Both the position numbers and the translations under genes were made by a program. Positions 9,566 through 16,880 of a stretch of 64,000 nt of DNA are shown here, piece after piece. The notes under the pieces were generated by a model. The model was not told where the DNA came from. It searched no databases and saw nothing but the letters and a program-made list of their open reading frames with translations. The first letter of the stretch is position 1; each line of letters starts with the position of its first letter. The stretch is from an uncultured Oscillospiraceae bacterium (lineage in GTDB: Bacteria; Bacillota; Clostridia; Oscillospirales; Ruminococcaceae): contig CAKSLF010000003.1 of the NCBI GenBank assembly GCA_934466455.1, positions 105,949 to 169,948 on the forward strand. The letters are read 5' to 3'.

Positions 9566-10453
9566 TCAGTCAACAAGAACGCCCATTACTATAAAACGCT
9601 GGTTTGCGCCAAGGGCTTTGCCGAAATAGCGGGTGCAGGTGGAAAGGGTGATTATCTTATCGTCGCTACCCACGCTTACGCCAAAGTCGTAAAGGCTCAT
9701 GCTTTTTGCGGTGGAGGCAATGGAAGCGACATCAACATCGTTGCAGTTGATATAGAAAGAGAGATTTTTAGTGAAGGAAACTGCAAAAATGCGGAAGGTG
9801 TGTACGCCGCTGTTGGTGGTAAGATAAATATACTGGTTTTCGGAAACCACATCTTCGTAGGTAAGAGCCATAAGCGATTCAAATTCGCCGCCGGTCTTTT
9901 TGAAGGGGGCAAAGCAGTTGCCCCAGTTGTGACCGTAGATTACGGTGTTTTGAGAAAGCTCGCCGCTGCGGAGGTTTGCCGTTCCCGCAGCCCAGGTTAC
10001 GCTTCCGCTTGTGTAATCGGAGGTTTTCTTGCCCTGCCAAACCGGACGGTCGCTTATGCTGGTGCCCATAACGGTAAGATGAGCGGCAACGGTATAATCC
10101 TTGAGGGAATATGTTCCGCCGCTTCCGGAATATCCGGGGTTACCCGCAGAGCCTATTGCCGTGCCGCCGCTCCATCCGCCGGAGCCGCCGCCTTCACCGG
10201 AGCCGTCTTCCGCAATAACAGGTTTTATTGTGGTTTTATAGAGGTTTTCATATTTAAGAACATAAAGACTTTTGTACATTGTTCCTCTAAGATAGGAATA
10301 ATCACAAGCGGGCTTTGCCTCCTCGGCAGCCGCCGCAGCAGGCTCGGCAGAGGGCTGCTGCCCGTTTTCCGAAGCAGCCGAGCCGGAGAGCAAAACCGCC
10401 CCCGCAAGAACTATTGCGGCTGCAATTACAGGCAAAAATTTTTTTCCTTTCAC
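9566..10453 (-). CDS. Class-B-like sortase with Gly/Ser-rich insert
   Basis: Sortases are membrane-anchored cysteine transpeptidases that attach surface proteins or pilins to the wall. The 295-residue protein starts at a GTG with TCAGGAGGCG upstream. It has an N-terminal membrane anchor or signal segment, an Ala/Glu-rich stretch, a Gly/Ser-rich segment (about residues 85-115), the catalytic His in VIYGHNWGN, the catalytic Cys in TLSTC (Cys273) and the conserved Arg286 near the C-terminus. TLSTC and the C-terminal layout favour the SrtB-type branch. No LPXTG-type substrate gene lies beside it, so its target is unknown. A shortened alternative start is possible, and an upstream TTG less likely. 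Confidence 0.88.
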   Translation of the reverse strand: MKGKKFLPVIAAAIVLAGAVLLSGSAASENGQQPSAEPAAAAAEEAKPACDYSYLRGTMYKSLYVLKYENLYKTTIKPVIAEDGSGEGGGSGGWSGGTAIGSAGNPGYSGSGGTYSLKDYTVAAHLTVMGTSISDRPVWQGKKTSDYTSGSVTWAAGTANLRSGELSQNTVIYGHNWGNCFAPFKKTGGEFESLMALTYEDVVSENQYIYLTTNSGVHTFRIFAVSFTKNLSFYINCNDVDVASIASTAKSMSLYDFGVSVGSDDKIITLSTCTRYFGKALGANQRFIVMGVLVD

Positions 10454-10528
10454 AAAATCGCCTCCTGACAAAATTATAGTATATCAGATTACAAAATATA
10501 CGGCAATAGTCTTGGAAAAATTTTTTGC

Positions 10529-10609
10529 GTGCTCAAACGGTGCTCAAGCATCACAAAAGCGGTGCTCAAATTACCCGACAATAAATTGGAGCACCATTCC
10601 GCTGAGCAC
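10529..10609. repeat. Cluster of four GTGCTCA/TGAGCAC motifs
   Basis: GTGCTCA occurs at 10529-10535, 10540-10546 and 10562-10568, and its reverse complement TGAGCAC at 10603-10609. The first three overlap the intergenic region after the 10-TM exporter, which shows that the motif is not only a codon effect. Confidence 0.75.
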
Positions 10610-11416
10610 GGAAATTGCAAAGAGCATTACCGCAATGCGAATGCATTCGCTTTTGTCCAAATCGGTGCGGAAAAGCACAAGCAGACCGACGCCTGCGCCG
10701 GCAGAAAGACCTGCGACGGCGGAACCAAAGCTGATTGCGCCCTCGGCATAAAGCTGGGAAAGAACAACGGAGGCCGCACAGTTCGGAATAAGTCCGACAA
10801 GACCGGCAAGAATGGGCTGAAACACGGTTCCGCTCATAAGAAAGCTTTCAAGAGTGCTTTCGCCTATAAAAGCGATGGCGGCATTAAGCGCAAGCATTAC
10901 TATAATAAGGAATATAAAAGTTTCTGCGGTGTGGTGCAAGGCACTTTTGAGTATGCCGCCTTCGCCCTCCGTATCGCAGTGAGTATGAAGCTCGACAACG
11001 GCTTCCTCATCCTTGCGGCTTGCCCTAAGCACGCCGGAGATGTCTATTGCAAGACCAGCAACGGCAGCAAGTAAAAATTTTGCTCCAAGCAGAGGAAGAA
11101 GCTTTCCTGCACTCTGCGGGTTGGAGATTAGTACGGGTATGGCCTCATCGCTTGTGGAGATAAATACGGCAATAAGCGTTCCCGCAGTTATCATTCTGTT
11201 GGAATAAAGATTAGCCGCAGCAACGGAAAAGCCGCATTGCGGAACGATTCCAAGCAGAGCACCGATGACGGAGCCTGCCTTGCCGAATTTTGCAAGCCAT
11301 GCCGCAAATTTATCCGCCGCACGGTGTTCAATAAACTCTATTATAAGATACGCTCCAAAAAGAAAGGGGAGGGTTTTAAGCGCATCTAAAAGCGTATCAA
11401 GAATAACATCAAGCAT
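10571..11416 (-). CDS. Putative 10-TM heavy-metal exporter (ArsP_2/DUF2899-like permease)
   Basis: The 281-residue membrane protein has two homologous halves, each with a Cys-containing motif: GIVPQCGFSVAAANLYSNR in the first half and GLIPNCAASVVLSQLYAEG in the second. A His/acidic cytoplasmic loop (HTHCDTEGEG) lies between them. This pattern fits the family annotated as putative 10TM heavy-metal exporter, related in layout to ArsP-type permeases. The paired Cys motifs suggest thiophilic metal or metalloid transport, but no substrate has been shown here. No arsR or other metal regulator is adjacent. The stop codon lies in a cluster of GTGCTCA/TGAGCAC repeats (10529-10609). Confidence 0.75.
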   Translation of the reverse strand: MLDVILDTLLDALKTLPFLFGAYLIIEFIEHRAADKFAAWLAKFGKAGSVIGALLGIVPQCGFSVAAANLYSNRMITAGTLIAVFISTSDEAIPVLISNPQSAGKLLPLLGAKFLLAAVAGLAIDISGVLRASRKDEEAVVELHTHCDTEGEGGILKSALHHTAETFIFLIIVMLALNAAIAFIGESTLESFLMSGTVFQPILAGLVGLIPNCAASVVLSQLYAEGAISFGSAVAGLSAGAGVGLLVLFRTDLDKSECIRIAVMLFAISVLSGMVLQFIVG

Positions 11417-11760
11417 ATGTTTACCTCTTTTGTTTTAATAACATATATAATATAAGTCGCCGTTGGTTTTGTACCAAACGATAATATATTATTGTATGTA
11501 CAGGCGGCTTTGTCAAGAATATCCGTAAAAATATAAATAAAGAAAATTTTTGTGATGAATTTGTGACGAAAATATACGGCAAAGTTCTCTTTGAATATAT
11601 CATACAGAGAAAATGCACGAATAAATGAATGAATATACAGCGAAATAACTGAAAAATGAATAAATGCCTTCAAAATCGGCGAAAAAAGTGAAAGAAAATC
11701 AAAATTTTATTGAAAATTATAAGAAAAAACACCAAATTTGCAATTTTGCAAAAATAACTC

Positions 11761-11789
11761 TTGCACTTTTTATGTTTGGGTAATATAAT
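11761..11789 (+). promoter_or_regulatory. Promoter of the livJHMGF operon
   Basis: TTGCAC (11761-11766), a 17-bp spacer, then a perfect TATAAT (11784-11789). It gives a leader of about 100 nt before livJ. Confidence 0.75.
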
Positions 11790-11804
11790 AACCTTAAATT
11801 TTTC

Positions 11805-11880
11805 AATTCACAGGTTTAATGCGCTTGTGCATTAAACTGTGAAAGTATTATTTGCACGGACAAAGTTCCGTGTGCGAAAG
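11805..11880 (+). promoter_or_regulatory. Two successive leader hairpins upstream of livJ
   Basis: The first (11805-11841) pairs TTCACAGGTTTAATGC with GCATTAAACTGTGAA, a 15-bp stem with one bulged G and a 6-nt loop. The second (about 11850-11878) pairs a TTTGCACGGA-type arm with TCCGTGTGCGAAA. Neither is followed by a T-run, so they are not plain terminators. They may stabilise the message or control access to the livJ ribosome-binding site. Confidence 0.5.
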
Positions 11881-11897
11881 AGGAGGTAAACGAAAAA

Positions 11898-13049
11898 ATG
11901 AAAAAGCTTTTTGCAACAGTACTTGTTTTTGCAATGGTATTATGTATGTTTGCAGGCTGCAATTCCGGCAGCAATGGGGGCTCCGAGCGAATTAAAATCG
12001 GCGGAATCGGTCCTCTTACGGGCGGCGCAGCTATTTACGGCAACGCAGTAAAAAATGCAATGGAAATTGCGGTTGAAGAAGTTAACGCCAAGGGCGGGGT
12101 TCAGTTTGAGCTTAATTTTCAGGACGACGCTCACGATGCGGAAAGTTCTGTGAACGCTTACGGCATCCTTATGGACTGGGGTATGCAGGTACTTGTCGGA
12201 CCGGTTACCTCCACTCCCGCCGCAGCGGTTGCACCCGAGGCGGAGGCAGACGGCGTATTTATGCTTACGCCCTCCGCTTCCTCCGTTAAGGTTATAGAGA
12301 ACAAAACTCATGTATTCCAGATGTGCTTTTCCGACCCGAACCAAGGCGTCGGCGCAGCGGATTATATGTCGGAACACCATGTCGGAGGCTCCGTTGCCGT
12401 AATTTATAGAAGCGACGATGCCTACTCCGTAGGTATTTACGAAAAATTTGTTTCCGAGGCGGAAAACAAGGGAATCAGCATTGTTTATACCGGAACCTTT
12501 GAAGAAGCAAACAAAACGGAGTTTTCTTCCCAGCTTACCGCAGCAAAACAGGCAAATGCCGATATGCTTTTCCTGCCGATTTACTGCGAGTCCATTGCTC
12601 CGCTTATGACCCAGGCGGCTTCCATGGGATACAATGTGGGCTATTTCGGCGTTGACGGAATGGACGGAATCCTTGAGGTAGAGGGATTTGATTCTTCTCT
12701 TGCAGAGGGCGCATATTTGCTTACTCCGTTCTCTGCGGACGCAACCGACGAAAAGACGGTACACTTTGTTGAAGCATACAAAGCAAAATATAACGAGGTT
12801 CCAAACCAGTTTGCGGCGGACGCATACGACTGCGTTTATGCGCTGTATGAGGCTTGCACGGCTGCCGGAGTTACCAGCGATATGAGCGCACAGGATATTT
12901 GTGCCGCACTTACCGACCAGTTTGCAACAGGAAAGCTTGTGTTCAGCGGCGTTACCGGAAGCGGCATGACATGGGATTCCACCGGTGCGGTTTCAAAATC
13001 CCCGATGGCGGTTGTTATCAAGGACGGCAAATATACCCTTGCCGGCTGA
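11898..13049 (+). CDS. livJ: Branched-chain amino acid ABC transporter, substrate-binding lipoprotein
   Basis: This 383-residue extracytoplasmic receptor has a lipoprotein signal peptide with a lipobox ending in FAGC at about residue 20. The mature part starts with the type-1 periplasmic-binding signature IKIGGIGPLTGGAAIYG. It captures Leu/Ile/Val or related amino acids and delivers them to LivHM. The gene has its own strong ribosome-binding site (GAGGAGG) and is first in the operon after two leader hairpins. An intercistronic stem-loop follows at 13085-13113, which would let the receptor be made in excess of the membrane parts. Confidence 0.93.
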   Translation: MKKLFATVLVFAMVLCMFAGCNSGSNGGSERIKIGGIGPLTGGAAIYGNAVKNAMEIAVEEVNAKGGVQFELNFQDDAHDAESSVNAYGILMDWGMQVLVGPVTSTPAAAVAPEAEADGVFMLTPSASSVKVIENKTHVFQMCFSDPNQGVGAADYMSEHHVGGSVAVIYRSDDAYSVGIYEKFVSEAENKGISIVYTGTFEEANKTEFSSQLTAAKQANADMLFLPIYCESIAPLMTQAASMGYNVGYFGVDGMDGILEVEGFDSSLAEGAYLLTPFSADATDEKTVHFVEAYKAKYNEVPNQFAADAYDCVYALYEACTAAGVTSDMSAQDICAALTDQFATGKLVFSGVTGSGMTWDSTGAVSKSPMAVVIKDGKYTLAG

Positions 13050-13084
13050 TGGGGAAAATATAATCAGACTGTAAGCTTTGTAAA

Positions 13085-13113
13085 GGAGGAATGCCCGTTT
13101 TCGGTATTCCTCC
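13085..13113 (+). promoter_or_regulatory. Intercistronic stem-loop between livJ and livH
   Basis: An 11-bp stem (GGAGGAATGCC against GGTATTCCTCC, one G-U pair) with a 7-nt loop, in the 122-nt livJ-livH gap. There is no downstream T-run, so it is more likely an mRNA-stabilising or processing element than a terminator. Confidence 0.6.
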
Positions 13114-13171
13114 AAAGCGTTATACGGCGGATTTTTTTCGCCGTGAATTTATATGAACGGAGCTTTGGGCA

Positions 13172-14053
13172 ATGACACTATTAACATACATTATAAACGG
13201 CATAAGTCTTGGCAGCGTTTACGCAATTATAGCCCTTGGCTATACCATGGTTTACGGCATTGCCAAAATGCTTAATTTTGCGCACGGCGATATAATCATG
13301 GTCGGCGCATATATATCGTATTTTGCGGCGACCTCCTTCGGTATGCCGCCGGCGGTTTGTATTCTTGCGGCGATGGCGGCTTGCACCGTGCTTGGAATTG
13401 CCATTGAGAGATTTGCTTACCGTCCGCTTAGAAATGCAAACTCCCTTGCGGTGCTCATTACGGCAATCGGCGTGAGCTATTTGCTTCAAAACGGTGCTCA
13501 GCTTCTTTGGACGAGCAATCCGAAGATGTATTCTTCTCTTATAAATCTTCCGGCAATCCACCTTTTTGACGGAAAACTTACAATAACCGGAAGCACACTT
13601 GTTACCGTGCTCGCCTGCGTTGCGGTAATGATAATGCTCATGTTCATTACGAAAAAAACAAAGATAGGAAAGGCAATGCGTGCCGTAAGCGAGGACAAAG
13701 AAGCAGCTCAGCTTATGGGGATCAATGTGAATTTTACGATTTCCGTAACCTTTGCAATAGGCTCTGCGCTTGCTGCGGTGGCGGGAGTTCTTCTGTGCTC
13801 GTCCTATCCGAGCCTGTATCCTACTCTCGGCTCTATGACCGGTATAAAGGCGTTTACGGCGGCTGTTTTCGGCGGGATAGGTTCAATTCCCGGAGCGTTT
13901 GTTGGAGGAATTTTGCTTGGCGTAATCGAAAAATTTGCCGAAGGATATATTTCTACCCAGCTTTCCAACGCCATTGTTTTCGGCGTGCTCATAGTGGTTC
14001 TTCTTGTTAAGCCGGCGGGACTTTTCGGCAAGGTCCGCCGGGAGAAAGTTTGA
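13172..14053 (+). CDS. livH: Branched-chain amino acid ABC transporter permease LivH
   Basis: The 293-residue permease has about eight membrane segments. It starts LLTYIINGISLGSVYAIIAL and has GYTMVYGIAKMLNFAHGDI, the conserved N-terminal block of LivH. The EAA-like coupling loop region contains RAVSEDKEAAQLMGI. It pairs with LivM to form the channel. A weak GGAG lies upstream of the ATG. It is followed by livM after 10 nt. Confidence 0.94.
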   Translation: MTLLTYIINGISLGSVYAIIALGYTMVYGIAKMLNFAHGDIIMVGAYISYFAATSFGMPPAVCILAAMAACTVLGIAIERFAYRPLRNANSLAVLITAIGVSYLLQNGAQLLWTSNPKMYSSLINLPAIHLFDGKLTITGSTLVTVLACVAVMIMLMFITKKTKIGKAMRAVSEDKEAAQLMGINVNFTISVTFAIGSALAAVAGVLLCSSYPSLYPTLGSMTGIKAFTAAVFGGIGSIPGAFVGGILLGVIEKFAEGYISTQLSNAIVFGVLIVVLLVKPAGLFGKVRREKV

Positions 14054-14063
14054 GGTGAACACC

Positions 14064-15155
14064 ATGGAAAATGTGAAAAGCAAACTCGGCGGAATGAAAA
14101 AAAGCACAAAACAGGACCTTATAACCTACGGAATGGTGACCGTGCTCTTTGTGCTTTTTCAGGTGCTTGGAAGCACAGGAGTTTTAAGCCGTTCTTTAAG
14201 CGGACAGCTTGTTCCTGTGTGTGTATATATAGTTGCGGCTATTGCCCTTAACCTTGTAGTCGGCTTTTCCGGAGAATTAAGCCTTGGGCATGCGGGCTTT
14301 TTGAGCATCGGCGCATTTTCGGGAGCGGTGTTCTGCAAGCTGTTTTCCGGTATAGGCAATAATACGGTAAGCCTTGTGCTGGCAATGGTATGCGGCGGCA
14401 TTGTAGCCGGAATTTTCGGCTTTCTTATCGGAATTCCGGTTCTTCGTCTGCGGGGCGACTACCTGGCGATAGTTACCCTTGCTTTCGGCGAGATAATAAG
14501 GAACCTTATAAACTGCGTATACCTCGGAACCGACAAAAACGGAAAATGGTATTTCAGCTTTGGAAGCGCAGCCGACGCAGAGGGCGGAACGACCGTAATC
14601 AACGGGCCTATGGGTATTACCGGTAACGAGAGGATTTCTACCTTTGCCGTTGGCTTTGGGCTTATAATTTTTACTCTTTTTATTGTGTTTAACCTTATCC
14701 ATTCAAAAACAGGCAGAGCAATTATGGCAATCAGGGACAACAGAATAGCAGCCGAAAGCGTAGGACTTTCGGCAACCGGCTTTAAGATGACGGCTTTTGT
14801 TATTTCTGCGATGCTTACGGGAATGGCGGGTACGCTTTATGCGATGAATTATGCCTCCGTTGCACCAAGCAAATTTGGATTTAACCAGTCCGTGCTCATT
14901 CTTATTTTTGTCGTGCTCGGCGGAATGGGAAGCATAAGAGGCTCTATTATTGCGGCGATAATCCTTACTGTTCTGCCGGAGCAGCTTCGTGGAGTCGGTG
15001 ATTTCCGTATGCTTATCTATGCGCTTTTGCTTATTGCAATGATGCTTCTTACCCAGTCCGAAAAGGGCAAAATGCTTCTCGGAAAAGCTTCCGCAAAGCT
15101 TAAAGCACTTTTCGGCACTCATAAAAAATCGGGAAAGGAGGAGCAACCCGAATGA
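14064..15155 (+). CDS. livM: Branched-chain amino acid ABC transporter permease LivM
   Basis: The 363-residue partner permease shows the LivM core LNLVVGFSGELSLGHAGFLSIGAF and a coupling loop with AIRDNRIAAESVGL. The start at 14064 is chosen because GAGGTG precedes it by 7 nt; a longer frame overlapping livH has no such site. The last codons overlap the livG start (ATGA), indicating translational coupling. Confidence 0.94.
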   Translation: MENVKSKLGGMKKSTKQDLITYGMVTVLFVLFQVLGSTGVLSRSLSGQLVPVCVYIVAAIALNLVVGFSGELSLGHAGFLSIGAFSGAVFCKLFSGIGNNTVSLVLAMVCGGIVAGIFGFLIGIPVLRLRGDYLAIVTLAFGEIIRNLINCVYLGTDKNGKWYFSFGSAADAEGGTTVINGPMGITGNERISTFAVGFGLIIFTLFIVFNLIHSKTGRAIMAIRDNRIAAESVGLSATGFKMTAFVISAMLTGMAGTLYAMNYASVAPSKFGFNQSVLILIFVVLGGMGSIRGSIIAAIILTVLPEQLRGVGDFRMLIYALLLIAMMLLTQSEKGKMLLGKASAKLKALFGTHKKSGKEEQPE

Positions 15156-15985
15156 GCGAGCTTGTAAGAGTCGTCAACGACAACGCCCTTCTTACCGAAA
15201 GGGACATAAATATGTCGCCGGTGCTTGAGACAAGGCACCTTGGCATAGAATTCGGCGGACTGAAGGCGGTGGATGATTTTAACCTTACCATCGGTCAAAG
15301 CGAAATAACCGGGCTTATCGGTCCGAACGGCGCAGGAAAAACTACGGTTTTTAACCTGTTGACAAAGGTTTATAAGCCGACCCACGGTACTATTCTTCTT
15401 AACCAAAAGGATATTAACGACTATGACACAATAAAGGCAAACCACGCCGGAATTGCCCGTACATTCCAGAATATACGCCTTTTTAATAACCTTACCGTTG
15501 CGGAAAATGTGCTTGTCGGTTTGCACGACGAGATGACCTATAACCTTGCGCAGTCGCTTTTCCGCACTCCGGCGTTTCTACGCTCGGAAAAAATCGCAAG
15601 AAAGCGTGCGTTGGAGCTTCTGTCAATTTTTGATATGCAGGAGCTTGCGGATGTTCAGGCGGGAAACCTGCCCTACGGTGCGCAACGCCGTCTTGAAATA
15701 GTTCGCGCCCTTGCAACAAACCCATGCCTGCTCCTTCTTGACGAGCCGGCTGCCGGAATGAACCCGTCCGAAACGGCGGAGCTTATGGAAAACATCAGAA
15801 AAATCCGTGACACCTTCCACATCGCAATTATGCTTATTGAGCACGATATGAATCTTGTTATGGGAATCTGTGAGGGAATTGCCGTGCTCAACTACGGAAA
15901 AATCATTGCAAAGGGAACGCCGGAGGAAATAAAAAACAACCCGACCGTTATCGAGGCATATCTCGGTAAGCAGGGCGAGAATTAA
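15152..15985 (+). CDS. livG: Branched-chain amino acid ABC transporter ATP-binding protein LivG
   Basis: The 277-residue ATPase has Walker [10 protein letters not shown], a Q-loop followed by [13 protein letters not shown] (a LivG trait), a degenerate signature [11 protein letters not shown] and Walker [14 protein letters not shown]. The ATG overlaps the livM stop and has AAGGAGGAG upstream. The N-terminus is about 20 residues longer than usual, and an internal ATG at 15212 is an alternative start. It energises uptake together with LivF. Confidence 0.95.
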   Translation: MSELVRVVNDNALLTERDINMSPVLETRHLGIEFGGLKAVDDFNLTIGQSEITGLIGPNGAGKTTVFNLLTKVYKPTHGTILLNQKDINDYDTIKANHAGIARTFQNIRLFNNLTVAENVLVGLHDEMTYNLAQSLFRTPAFLRSEKIARKRALELLSIFDMQELADVQAGNLPYGAQRRLEIVRALATNPCLLLLDEPAAGMNPSETAELMENIRKIRDTFHIAIMLIEHDMNLVMGICEGIAVLNYGKIIAKGTPEEIKNNPTVIEAYLGKQGEN

Positions 15986-16000
15986 GGAGGAGGGCGCAGA

Positions 16001-16705
16001 ATGCTTCTTGAAGTTGATAATCTTAATGTGTATTACGGCGCAATCCATGCCATAAAAGGCGTATCCTTTAATGTAAACGAAGGGGAAATAGTAACCCTTA
16101 TCGGCGCAAACGGCGCAGGAAAATCCACTACGCTGAAAACCGTTTCCGGAATGCTGCGAAGCCGCACCGGTTTTGTAAAATTTGAGGGGAAGGACATAGG
16201 GAAAATACCGGCATATAAGCTTCCGGCAATGGGTATTGCCCATGTTCCGGAAGGAAGACGCATTTTTCAGGAGCTTACCGTTACGGAAAACCTTGAAATG
16301 GGCGCATACACACGCCCCGGTTCCGAGATAAAAGCAAGCATGGAGGATGTTTTTAACCGTTTTCCACGCCTTTTGGAGCGGAAAAATCAGATTGCGGGAA
16401 CTCTTTCCGGCGGCGAGCAGCAGATGCTTGCAATGGGCAGGGCACTTATGTCAAAGCCGAAGCTTATGATGCTCGACGAGCCGTCCATGGGGCTTTCGCC
16501 GCTGCTTGTTCAGCAGATTTTTGACATAATCAAAGAGCTTAACGAAGCCGGAACAACAATTTTGCTTGTTGAGCAGAACGCAAAAATGGCACTCTCCGTT
16601 GCGGACAGGGCTTATGTGCTCGAAACCGGCAATGTGGTTATGGAGGGCAAGGCAGAGGATATGCTGAACGACGAATCCGTAAAAAAAGCGTATCTTGGCG
16701 GCTGA
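16001..16705 (+). CDS. livF: Branched-chain amino acid ABC transporter ATP-binding protein LivF
   Basis: The 234-residue ATPase carries Walker A GANGAGKST, the full signature LSGGEQQML, Walker B LMMLDEPSMGLSP and the LivF-type C-terminal LETGNVVMEG. A strong AAGGAGGAGGG lies 10 nt before the ATG. It is the last gene of the five-gene operon, and an intrinsic terminator follows within 15 nt. Confidence 0.95.
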   Translation: MLLEVDNLNVYYGAIHAIKGVSFNVNEGEIVTLIGANGAGKSTTLKTVSGMLRSRTGFVKFEGKDIGKIPAYKLPAMGIAHVPEGRRIFQELTVTENLEMGAYTRPGSEIKASMEDVFNRFPRLLERKNQIAGTLSGGEQQMLAMGRALMSKPKLMMLDEPSMGLSPLLVQQIFDIIKELNEAGTTILLVEQNAKMALSVADRAYVLETGNVVMEGKAEDMLNDESVKKAYLGG

Positions 16706-16719
16706 TAATATATAGAGAA

Positions 16720-16750
16720 GAAAAAGCACCCCCGGGGGTGCTTTTTTTTG
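16720..16750 (+). terminator. Terminator of the liv operon
   Basis: A nearly perfect palindrome (AAAAGCACCCC against GGGGTGCTTTT) followed by T residues, just after livF. Confidence 0.9.
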
Positions 16751-16802
16751 TGCGCCGGGGACGGAAAAAAGCAAAAAATGTGTCAATAATGGCAATTTCG
16801 GA

Positions 16803-16831
16803 TTGAAAAAGAAAGCCTGCGGTGCTATAAT
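16803..16831 (+). promoter_or_regulatory. Promoter of the recJ-relA-dtd cluster
   Basis: TTGAAA (16803-16808), a 17-bp spacer and TATAAT (16826-16831), 50 nt before recJ. No other clear promoter appears before the end of the nucleoside kinase gene, so recJ through the kinase may be one unit. Confidence 0.7.
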
Positions 16832-16880
16832 AGATTAAATATAATGGTATAGTGTTTATTCTTATCCGCGGAGGTTCTGT

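Larger units (their letters stand above)
11417..11897. other. 480-nt divergent intergenic region between the exporter and the liv operon
   Basis: It is very AT-rich, with no supported gene. It contains the liv promoter at 11761-11789 and two leader hairpins at 11805-11880. The exporter's own promoter is probably in the AT-rich 11430-11500 segment, but I cannot fix its boxes. Confidence 0.6.

Noticed and set aside
13085..13113. Terminator between livJ and livH
   Set aside because: The stem is strong but no T-run follows, and livH lacks a separate promoter.
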